DNA of 64,000 nt from Fragum whitleyi (lineage: Eukaryota > Mollusca > Bivalvia > Cardiida > Cardiidae). The notes under the pieces are model-generated. The model was not told the origin of the DNA, did no database searches, and worked only from the letters and a program-made list of their open reading frames with translations. Each line of letters begins with the position of its first letter. Within the stretch, counting starts at the first letter, position 1. The DNA lies in NCBI GenBank assembly GCA_948146395.1, contig OX411544.1:38162630-38226629 (forward strand), written 5' to 3'. A program made the position numbers and the translations under genes. This document shows, one piece after another, positions 10,290 through 21,403 of the stretch.

Positions 10290-10487
10290 ATGTACCTTCG
10301 TATTAACATTGCAATACTTATTTTTTGTGTATATTTAAAGTCAATATTTGCATTACAAAAAAAGAATTCAGTTAATAGGGACAACTATTCAAGTTTATCA
10401 GCTAACAAGATCAAAGCGCTTGAGGTGGACGTTTCTGGTGGCATTGTGGTGAAAATAAAACGAGACGAAAAGAAGTTATCCATGTAA
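10290..10487 (+). CDS. Possible small secreted-protein exon
   Basis: A 65-codon frame opens with a hydrophobic leader (MYLRINIAILIFCVY) that could be a signal peptide. It continues with a Lys/Asp-rich segment ending near IVVKIKRDEKKLSM. A GTAAC donor-like word overlaps its end. No family was recognised, and there is no start context or conservation to support it. It may be chance. Confidence 0.15.
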   Translation: MYLRINIAILIFCVYLKSIFALQKKNSVNRDNYSSLSANKIKALEVDVSGGIVVKIKRDEKKLSM

Positions 10488-11348
10488 CTTTTTTTACTTA
10501 TTTTAGTTAAACCTATGTTTACGGTTCAAAATACGAATTGAATATGGCATTAAAACCTTAGGTTTATTTTGTTTATGAAATATGTGCGCCCGTCACGCAA
10601 AAAAAGGAGCACCCGAAAAAAATTTGAAAAAATAGATCGGTTCCAGTACCAGTCAACCAGGTCGCATTTTCAAATATATATATTTTACGCAATACCCAGA
10701 TCGTTCCTTTTTGAATGGCGGGTCACATAACAATCAGGGGCATCCAACCCGCTTTAATCCGCATGACCTGGTTACTTCACATTTAATATAAGATTGACTC
10801 TAAATTTAAAAGTAACTAAAAGTGTGCTTATGAGAATTTGTGATAGTTTAGTAACTTTAATGTAAATATCCACAAATAGCACCAAACAACTATATTGATA
10901 AGGAACAAATGAAATCTCGCAAATACAGCTGCGGCTTCAAGGTTAATGATATCATTGAAATTCTATGTCTGAAAACATAGGCCTACAATTCTTAATCTAA
11001 ATGTAGTGTATTCGAAAAATTATGAATTGCAGGACACTGTTTTGCTTGTGTTGATTCTTCTCATATTTTTTCACGAAGCTTGGTTAAAAACATCAAAAAT
11101 CATTGATGGGAAAATGAATATTTCTGGTATGCCTGTCAGCACTTGGGGGAGAAAAAAATAAATGAAAGACCTGGAGATTATCAAAAAAATAGGGTTAATA
11201 GGCAAAGCCCCCCTTGTTCTAAATACTTTAAAATTGGATTGAACGGTTGATTAGAAATACGCTATCCGCGGGACCGCAGGTCTAATGCTATGGAAACTAC
11301 ATCAAATTTTTAGATGTAGACAATGTATGCATGTCCAAAAATGGCTCT

Positions 11349-11708
11349 CTATTGATTGAAGTTGTCCGGAGAATCAATGTTGTAACTCAGTACATCACGT
11401 ACGGTATCTGACGTCATTTGGTCTCCTGGCCCGGTAAAGCGCAAAACCTCCCGAGAAAGGCACTGAGTATTTTCCCCTTGGGGTGTACCATCTCGGAAGG
11501 TATTGCTCTTTAATATCCACGGCAGGACAATTCTTTGCGAATGCGATCGTTTTCTGTTACCCATGCAATAAAAAAAAAAAGAGAAGAAAACAAAGCGAAG
11601 AGTAAATAACAAAAAGATGCGAAACGTAGACCGCGCATCTGAGTTACGACATTGTAGCCACAACCCGAACAATCGCAAAATTTCTGAAAAGTGTACAGGA
11701 TTTATCAC
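11349..11708 (-). CDS. Unrecognised ORF or exon remnant
   Basis: A 119-codon minus-strand frame. The C-terminal ~70 codons (from about 11555 down to 11349) have balanced, CG-containing codons and read like coding sequence, for example REVLRFTGPGDQMTSD. They are preceded by a T-rich run and an ACAG word that could serve as a splice acceptor. The N-terminal part crosses that low-complexity T run and is unlikely to be real. No family was recognised. Confidence 0.2.
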   Translation of the reverse strand: MINPVHFSEILRLFGLWLQCRNSDARSTFRIFLLFTLRFVFFSFFFYCMGNRKRSHSQRIVLPWILKSNTFRDGTPQGENTQCLSREVLRFTGPGDQMTSDTVRDVLSYNIDSPDNFNQ

Positions 11709-12471
11709 CGGAGAGGATTCGCCTAGAAATCATTGCACTTGTGCATCCGTTGAGCGTTTCTCCACCCAAAAAACTTTGAAAGGGCCAATGTCCCCCTTCC
11801 GCGTAAACACAGGTTAAACGGTACTTCGAGTAAGGTGGAGTAGGCTACCAGCTATATATAGAATACATGTACATTGTCGATGGCAGACAATTTAGTTTAA
11901 TTAATTCTAGAAAGATATTAAAATGTCCAATTTTTTATTGGAAGACCCCTAAACTGAGAGCAAATGACTTATATTTACGCTCCTTTCGTAGTAACAGTAT
12001 TAAAACAACGGAGTGTCAACAGTCGACTTTTATCACAATCCCTAAAACAGCAAAATTCCTGGAAATGTTCGGGATTGTTCACCGAGGTGATCTAGACCCA
12101 AGAAGTTCTGCATTAGTGAGAGATCTTCTTAAAATCCGAGTATGTAAATACAATACCAGTTCAGCTTCCTAGTTTTTATCCCACTTACACCCCGGGAAAA
12201 CCCAATAGGCGAATCACCGCCTAGACTATAATAAGGAATTCTTGCGCGAAACAAAAATTTGAGTGGTCTAGGATTAGCAGATGATTTCCCATGTAATAGA
12301 TGTCTTTGATTAAAATTATATTTGTATAGAATTCTTGAATATTGCCATTTTCAAAATGCACAGTTGTCGAGCGGAGGTATTTCTTTGTAAAAAAAGAAAA
12401 TTGAACCAAAGCCTATACTCCTTTTTTGAAAAGCTATTAACAACTGACAGGATTGTTCTCACGTAGTACTA

Positions 12472-13379
12472 TAGTTCGTTTGACTTCTATATGGACCAAC
12501 CTTTTCATCAATTACATAAAATTGCGTTTGAATAAAGGATTTCTATGTGGTAAAATATTAATTTCAGCTTAATACCATTCCAAAAATCATTTTTTGGAAA
12601 TAAAATGATTTTAAAGTAATGATTTTGTCTATCTAGTTAATGATAATATTTTCGCATTTTCTGCTCTTAAACACGAGGGGTGGTGAAGGCTGTTTAGTTG
12701 TAACAAAAAATAAACAAATAGTAAAAACATATGGTTTTATAAAAAACATTGGACAGAAGAAATGTCCATTATTCCATATTTGGACAAGCTCATTAGCATA
12801 TCGACGCTTAGGACATCGTAAACTTAAATATCCCGTGATTTGTACTGTTATTACTCGCCTGCTTATCTTGTGTTCCTCGTGAAAATCCCAACGACTTCGC
12901 AAAATTATCCCTTTTGATTGGTCTAAATAAGGGAATATGGGGTTCATCTCAGAATGGATAAAAACTTTTATCAATTATCTGGTCAGAAAGTTTTTGTAAC
13001 AAATACAAAATACACAAAGATTTGATATCCTAAGGTAGTAAAAACCATACAAATTAATTTTACAAAGATACTCAATTTTATATTAAAACGATTTGCCGAA
13101 ATTCATACACTTTTGACTCGGCCCCTATGCAAATCAGAGCTATTTTGGGATAAACAATTGCTGTTCCGTTTATTACAGACAGGAGTAGGTAGGAAAGGCA
13201 GAAAGTTAACATGTAGACGGACGGACAAAATCATTATTACACCTTCAAAAATTCTGCAAAACAAAATTCTTCATGGTATAGGTTGGAAATTATGATATGA
13301 CAAGGAAAAAATACGCTTCATTAATTCGATTTTGAGATTTTCGGCGAAATGATGGTCCATATAGAAGTCAAACGGACTA
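12472..13379. mobile_element. TA-flanked TIR element, copy 1 (908 bp)
   Basis: Terminal inverted repeats of nearly 30 bp (TAGTTCGTTTGACTTC on the left, GAAGTCAAACGGACTA on the right) continue through CTATATGGACCA. TA stands at both borders (12470-12471 and 13380-13381), as for Tc1/mariner-type insertion. A second copy lies at 29793-30690. Both lack a transposase. Frames such as 12633-12974 are not conserved in the other copy. Confidence 0.8.
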
Positions 13380-13505
13380 TAACACTGGGTGATGTAGAAA
13401 CGTCCCCCAAAAATCCAAATAATGAAAGAAAGCTTATACACTAACAAACCACATGTATTTTTTTTAATTTTAATATCACAAAGCCCTATAATAATATCAA
13501 ACAAA

Positions 13506-13633
13506 TTATCTCTTGAATTTCACATTAGGTTGTTGTTTATACATTTGTTCCAGGAGTTTCTTTTCGATTTTCTCTACAGCTGCTAGTGTAAGAACCAGGG
13601 TTTCATGCTTCAACATACTATATACATTCAAAC
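13506..13633 (-). CDS. MRPL4: MRPL4 copy 1, terminal exon
   Basis: 128 nt. The acceptor is TTTTCAG before GTTTGAATG. The two first bases complete a Gly codon, followed by 41 codons beginning [16 protein letters not shown] and ending NVKFKR, then TAA. The tail after the conserved part is rich in Lys/Glu and short compared with vertebrate MRPL4. ATTAAA (13469-13474) lies about 32 nt past the stop and is a plausible polyadenylation signal. Confidence 0.92.
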
Positions 13634-16600
13634 CTGAAAAGAAAATAATACATTACGACTAATTTTGACATCAAGGACTTTGAGAAAAATATTTTTGAAT
13701 AGAGGATATTGAATGAATAGTCATGAAATAACACATTTATTCAATGTGTCATCTCTAAACAGATAAAAACAGCTAGAGCCAAGTTTTATCTATTTTAGAT
13801 GGGGAGTGTTATTAATTTGGTATTCTAAAGACGATTCTGATGAGATATTGCAAGGCAAAATCTTGCAATGAATGAAAATACCAAGTACGATTTGTGATTT
13901 TGACTGAGGATTAATTTTTTCGTAAGTAGTTTAGTATAATGGGCCACTGACATATATGATCACCCAAGGGGTTTAGGGACTGGATAATGTCCACTTATTT
14001 GTCCAGGAAATAACTCTGTTACCTGAAGTCTGATTCACTTGAAACAGTTTTCTTTAGTCCTTTTCGTTGGTTTATTGAGAAATAACAGTAGATTATCACT
14101 TGATAATCTCACCACAAAAGCAGTGAAATTATCAAGGACTGCTACCCTGGTTTAGTGCATTTCATCCTATCTGACGTCGGCTATGCAGGGAAAATTAATT
14201 GACGCCGCAATGAACGTTGCATAGCAATCACATGCAAAATGACGCGCTTTACGAAAATATGTCCTAGAAATTTAATGTTTTGTCTCATTTTTGCAATAAA
14301 GAAATAGAATAATTGTTTGTTCTTCGAGTAAAATCCGTTAATATTTCATTTGGTGAACAACAAAAGCTATAGTTTCACAGGTGGCTCCACCACTCATGAA
14401 AATATAGCTTTTGTTGATCACTAAATGAAAATAAATCGATTAACACTGAAACAAACAACTATCCTCTATATATTCCTCTCATGATAGTGGAGTGCAGTGC
14501 ACAAGAACCGTAACTAGCTTAGTTTTCTAATTAATGCCCTTTGTTAATTTAATTGCTTCATTTCTAATCCCCATTCCAAATCAAAATCCAACAGTTTGAC
14601 GGGTGTATATTGTGACAATTTGCCACCTTGTTTAACTACTTTAAGTTAGTAGACCTGAAATAGTTCCATAACATATCGGAACTCAAGATCTTTCACAATG
14701 TTGACCAAGGTTTCCTAATGAAAATCATTAGGAAACCCTGGGTAACACTGTTAAAGTTTACGACGCCAGGAATGTTATGTAACTATTAAGGGTCCACTAC
14801 CTTAAATCCGCTTTCATATAATCACACACACACCCCTCTATGTGGCTCATACTCACCATACACTGGCATCAGATTATATTGTGGGTATTCACTGGTAACT
14901 AGGGAAATATTCTTTGGCATAAGGTCAGTACTGGAATGATATAAACACAAATTTTTCAACAGCTTCATGACTAAATCATGCTGTGTTTGTTTTAAATTTA
15001 ATACTGCTTTCAACAGAATTGCAGTGAAAGCACTAAGCTGGTGCAACTACCCAAAGTAACCTGTTTTTACCTCACCTGAGCACAAAGTGCTCAAGGTGAT
15101 CTTTTGTGATCGTACAATGTCAGTCATGCGTCGTCCATCGTGCGTCGTGCGGCGTCCACAATTTCTTAAAACATCTTCTTCTCCTAAACCAGAGGGCCAA
15201 TCTTGATGAAACTTGGCAGGGATGTACCATGGGTCAAGCTCTACCAAAGTTGTTCAAATAAATGAAATCCACCCTTAACTTTCCCTTAACCCTTAACAAA
15301 AAGGGTGAAAATATGAAAATCTTCAAAAATCTTCTTCTCTGAAATCAGAAGGCAGACAACTTTTATATTTGGTATGTAGCAGGGAGGTGAGCGATCTAGG
15401 ACCATTATGGTCCTGTTGTTTCTCATACTAGTACAACCACTATATTTCATATGACCTACCAGCTACCCATTGCAGTATCTTAGTTGTATCACTTTCCCAC
15501 CATTGACTGGATTAATGCGACATGGGTCACAACAACTTTTGTCAAATGTCAGATGAAAGATGGCTTAACCAGTGATTTAACTCATTTTAGATGGATTGAG
15601 AGCCTGAAAGAAATAACTGATCTAGCTGGACTGGGTAGCCGCCTTCATAGCGAAGTTGGTAGCACAAACAAGAGGTCTCAGGTTCGATTCCTTCCGAACT
15701 ATTTGTCTCTCACCATTTGGTTTATAACTGTAGACCTTTGTAAGACAGCTGGAGGTAAGGAAAGGATGAGAGGGTAGCACTGGTGAAATACCAGAAATCC
15801 ATTTTTAGGGTGCTCAAGTCCTCGCGATATAACTGAAAGATAGTTTAAAGCGGCTTAAAACTCCATTTGAACTGTATGGGCACTAATTCATGTATTTTGT
15901 TTACAGCAACTTCTAAACTAGAACTGTAGTTCACAGACTGCACATATTAAGGTCATAAACATTTGACCTTGAAATGTCACCTTTACCTTTGTCCTTCAGT
16001 CATTTCTGATTCATATTTCTTGTTTACCTTAAGGAGAACAGAACCAAATTATCATGCCCCCCTTTTGAAGAAGAGGGGGTATATTGTTTAGCACTTGTCG
16101 GTCTGTCAGTTGGTTGGTCCGTAGACCGTTCTTGTCCGGAGTATTTCTCAGGAAGTATAAAAGCTATGGTCATGAAACTTCATGGGTGGATAGAACACAT
16201 TTAGTAGAAGTGTGGTGCATAAGAATCGTAACTCTAGCTTGCTTATTTTTTTTAGTTATTGCCCTTTGTTGATTTTCATACTTGAAGTTTGTCTGGAGCA
16301 TATCTCAGACAGTATACTAGCTACAGTCATGAAACTTCATGGGTGGATAGATCACATCAAGGAGAAGCACATTGCATGAGAACCATAACTATTCCTTGCT
16401 TATTTTTTTAGTAAGTTATTCCCTTTGTTGATTTTCATACTTTAGGTTAGGAGCATATGGCAGAAAGTATTATAGCAATGGTCCTGAAACTTTATTGGTT
16501 GATAGATCACATCAAGAAGAAGTGCAGTACACAAGAACCATAAATCTACTTTGCTTATTTTTCAGCTAACCTGAGCACATTGTTCTCAAGGTGAACATTT

Positions 16601-19600
16601 GTGATCATTGGATGACAGTTGTCAAATGTCAACAATTTAAGAATTTTACACTCTAGAAGCCATAAATATAGTCAAATCATCCTGAAACTTTGTCAGAATG
16701 TTCTCGAGGTCACAAGGAATAACCCTATTGAAAATGGGAAGGATCCGTGCCATATCACAGGAAAAGGGGCATAAAAGACAGTTTTCTTATTTACACTCTT
16801 AGAGTCCACAAATATGGTCCAATCTTCATTCAACTTGGTCAGAATGTTTGTCAGGTCACAAGGATGAACCCTATTGAAAATTGGAAGGATCTGTGACATA
16901 TCACAGGAAATGGGGCATAAAAGACAATTTTCTTGTTTACACTCTTGAGGCAACAAATATGATACAATCTTCTTGAAGCTTGGCCAGCATGTGTTTCAGG
17001 TCACAAGGCTGAACCCTATTGAAATGGGAAGGATCCTTGCCATATCATGGGAAGATGGGCCTTGATCACAATTTTCTTGTTTGCATTCTAACAGATCATA
17101 AATTTGCAATTATAACTTTTGCTGGAGAATTGATACTTATTATTTTTATTCAATTATGAAAAAGAAACGAAGGTGAGCAATAAAGGACCATCATTTTCCT
17201 CTTGTTTGAGTTATTGCCCTTTGTTGATTTTCAAGGGTTAAAATTCCACTTAATTCAATATCAGAGTAATGAATCTTTATCTAGATGCTGATATTATGGT
17301 CACAGAAGAATGTGTAAAGTTTCCAAGCAATAGCTTTAGTAGAAACAGAAATATTACAGATATACAACATTTGCACATAAAACTTTACCAAGAATTTCTA
17401 AGTACAAAAAGGGCTAAAATTCCACTAAATTCAATATCAGAGTTATGAATGTTTGTCTAGAGGTTGATATTTTGGTCACAGAAGCATGTGCAAAGTTTCA
17501 AAGCAATAGCTTTTATTGAAACAGAGATTTTAAACACTTGCATGTAAAAACTAAATTATTATGCTGACACCGACACCCAGGTGACAGGAATACCCCCCCC
17601 CCTATTCTACAAGTAGTCAAGCTAAAAAGTCTATGAATAGATCAATGGATAGACATATGTACAGACAGACGGGGTGAAGCCAATATGCCACCTCTAACTT
17701 GTAGGTAGGTGGTACAATCATTTGTTACAATGACATGATGTAGGTATTCTGTAATAAATGGTAATGTCTTGATAATTTTTTTATTATTGCATAAAATGTG
17801 CGTTTTTTGGTCGTTATAGGCATATGTTAATGGCCAAAACCCCTGTGTTAACAAAAGAATTAAGTGGATTAAGTTCACATGCCGTTACGGCCTGGCTTTT
17901 TTCACTAAATATCCCCAGTCTGGGCCTATATGCTTTATCAGTTTCTTTGTCTAACATTAATATAGAGCATAAATTAAGACTTTGATCCTATTCCCACGTT
18001 AAATTTTGTGACGTCATTAATCTACCAAGCAATGTCTGTATAAACAAAAAATAAGGGACAATGCAAAACGCAATTTTTCCAGCACATAATTACATTTGGA
18101 GCTATTTCTAAACGTTCCTATGAATTATTTTTTCAACATTCGTTATAGTAAATACTATAGTCTTTATTTTTATGCCACTAAAGCGTCAATTCAAGATTTT
18201 TTAGGCGTTAACATTTTCAGAGACCCTCAAAATGCTTTACCGTGAGAGTACAAAGCACTCGGGCGGTAAACCATTTTTCAGGTCTCTGCAAATGTTAACA
18301 CCCTCAAAAACGTGAATTAGCCCTGTAATAACTATCTACTCACTCATCCACAAAAAGTGCTGAAAATCCCCAGTATCTTGTATCTATGAGCTCTTCTAGG
18401 TACTAGGAAAAAAGTAAAGAATTTTGAAGGAAGAAAATTTATGAAATGCATGTATATTTGAGCATCAAAGTACTATGAAAATATTACCAATACAGCACTT
18501 GTATTATCCCAGTTCTGTTTACAGATTTTAGATAAAGTCCAATTGTGACCTTGACATTTTTCTCACACTAGTACAACCACTATATTTCATCTGAGCCACC
18601 AGCTGTCCATCCAATAGCAACTTCTAAACTAGATCTGTTGTCCTCAGACTGCACATATTGAGATCATAAACATTTGACCTTGAAATGTGACCTTTACCTT
18701 TGTCCTTCAGCCATTCCTAATTCATATTTCTTGTTTACCTTTAGGAGAACAGAGCCAAATTATTTTGAAATTGCAAACAACTGGAATAGCAGTGAACTAC
18801 ATCCATCACAGAGTGGACTAGTATTTTAGAATTATTGTGACCTTGACCTTTCTAACCCCAAAACATGAGGGTACCTCCTTGGGTCATGGACAACAATTAA
18901 AGTTTCATAATTCTATGTCACTTTTTCATTTACTTACAGTCCAGAAGCAAAAAGGGCCTATGGACAGAAGGACAGAAAGGATGAAACTATTATAACCCCC
19001 CCCCCCCCCCCCCTACTTAGTAAGGAGGGGTTTTAAATAGATATGCATTTAGTCGGTCTGTGTGTATTATCAAGACTATAATTCCAACATGTCTACAAAC
19101 TGTTCTTTTAAACTTTTAATGCAATGAGCTGTGTCTCAAAGGTTAAGGTCACGGACAAATTTCTGTCCAGAGCATAACTGCTACAATTGTGGACAGTTTA
19201 AATTCTGTGGCTCTGATGTTCCCCTAAAGGTGCAGAAGTAATATCTGAATTAATTACAACCTCAATTACTCACTTAACTTTGTGGAACATAGTAACGATA
19301 AATCAACATTTAAATCTGTCCCATAGGAAACAACATTTTCTGGTACTGCTTGATACAAGAGCAGCTCATAAATTTGCCATATTATGATAACAAAAAATGT
19401 TTGTAAATCATTTATGCCCCCCACAAGACTAGGTTGATGCCAAATTTCTTTGTCAAATAACAAGGGCAATAACTCAAATAATATGATGAGTAGAGTTATG
19501 TCTCTTGTGCACTGCACTTCTCAATAAGATCTATTCACCTGTGAAGTTTCATAATTCTAGCTTGCATGCTTTTTGTGATATTCTCTGGACAAAAAAAGGG

Positions 19601-21372
19601 TCTATGGACGGAGTCAAAGTCTTAACTATGTGCTTAAGGTAGTGGACCCGTAATAGATCCGCAACATTTCAGCAGTCATGTACTTGAACAGTGTTAACCA
19701 AGGTTTCCTAACGATTTTCATTAGGAAACCGCGGTTAACATTGTGAAAGATTATGTGGTCTAAAATGTTTCAGAACTATTATGGGTCCACTACCTCAACA
19801 AGAGGCCCAAGAGGGCCTGTATTGCTCCACTGGCTTAAAATCTCAAAATTTGAAAGAGAGATATTGCAAATAGAAGGTAATGAAAGTGAACAACATTCAG
19901 AAGGAATTCAGACTTTTTCTAGGTTGAAACTGACTTATGAAGGAATGAACTTAATTAACTTATATGTAAAATTACAAGATAGAAAACTATTTAGATGTAG
20001 ATTGAAACAAGAGGACCAGAATGGCCTTAAACCGCTCACCTGAATTTTATTGATCCAGTGGATCTCATCCAATCCAAATTTCTTGAACATCTTTAGATGA
20101 GGGTCACCCAAGAAACATTCTGGTAAAGTATCATTAAAATTGGCCTAATGGTTCAGGAGGAGATGTCATTCAAAAAATTCTGGGTCAAAATAAGCCCCGC
20201 CCTGCCACGCCCATATTTGGGGGTTAATCCAAATTTCTTGAACAACTTTAGAAGAGGGTCACCCAAGGAACATTCTGGTAAAGTTTCATTGAAATTGGCC
20301 CAATGGTTTGGGAGGAGATGTCGTTCAAAGATTTCGGGTCAAAATAAGCCCCGCCCTGCCAAGCCCATATTTGGGGGTCAATCCAAATTTCTTGAACAAC
20401 TTTAGAAGAGGGTCACCCAAGGAACATTCTGGTAAAGTTTCATTTAAATTGGCCCAATGTGAGATGTCGTTCAAAGATTTCGGGGTCAAAATAAGCCCCG
20501 CCCTGCCACACCCATATTTTGGGGTCAATCCAAATTTCTTGAACAACTTTAGAAGAGGGTCACCAGAGGAAAATTCTGGTAAAGTTTCATTGAAATTGGC
20601 CCAATGGTTTGTGAGGAGATGTCTTTCAAAAATTTCGTGGTCAAAATAAGCCCCGCCCTGCCACGCCCATATTTTGGGGTCAATCCAAATTTTTTGAACA
20701 ACTTTAAAAGAGGGTCACCCAAGCAACATTCTGGCCAAGTTTCGTCAAAATCCACCCATTGGTTTAGGAGGAGAAGATGTTTATAGAAAAGTTTACGCAC
20801 GCACGGACGGACGCACGACGGACACCTCGCCATGACAATAGCTCGCTGGCCTTCGGTCAGTGGAGCTAATAAATGGCTAAGGACCTAAAATGGCTATTCA
20901 CAACCAACAAGAGCATGGCGTACCGGTGCCTATGCTCGGCTGTCGAGTGCTGGATGGTCAGAAAAAATCTAAGTCGAACAAGATGTGTTTGTGAAACACG
21001 AATGCCCCCGTAACGGCATTTTTTTCAAAGTTTGACCTTGACAGATGACCTTGACCTTGTCACATGATCTTGACTTTGGTACCAGCGGATGCGGATCATT
21101 GAGATCGATCATCATGCCAAAAATTAGCTTTGTCTCTTGAAAAGGCTTGAAGATATTGGCAAGGTTAAGTTTTCGGGTTAAGTTTTTTCAAAGTTTGACC
21201 TTGACAGATGACCTTGACCTTGTCACATGACCTTGACTTTGGTACCAGCGGATGCGGATCATTGAGATCTATCATCATGCCAAATATTAGCTTTGTATCT
21301 TGAATAGGCTTGAAGATATTGGCAAGGTTAAGTTTTCGGGTTAAGTTTTCGGACAGATGGACAGACAGACGG

Positions 21373-21403
<31 letters not shown>

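Larger units (their letters stand above)
10129..12469. other. Long stretch without a confident gene
   Basis: No repeat family shared with the rest of the window was recognised. Two weak coding candidates lie inside (10290-10487 plus, 11349-11708 minus). The part around 11380-11840 is richer in CG dinucleotides than its surroundings, which could mark a former promoter or exon. A 101-aa plus-strand frame at 11867 lacks supporting features. Confidence 0.4.
15421..18554. repeat. First unit of intragenic tandem duplication (exon 18344-18402)
   Basis: The unit starts at CTCATACTAGTACAACCAC. The same start recurs at about 18560 directly after ATTGTGACCTTGAC, and the two stretches share CAACTTCTAAACTAGA, the GTCCTTCAG...CATTTCTTGTTTACC block, the double-hairpin repeat and an MRPL4 exon. 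Copy 2 of the segmental duplication has only one such unit, so the tandem event is specific to copy 1. Confidence 0.75.
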
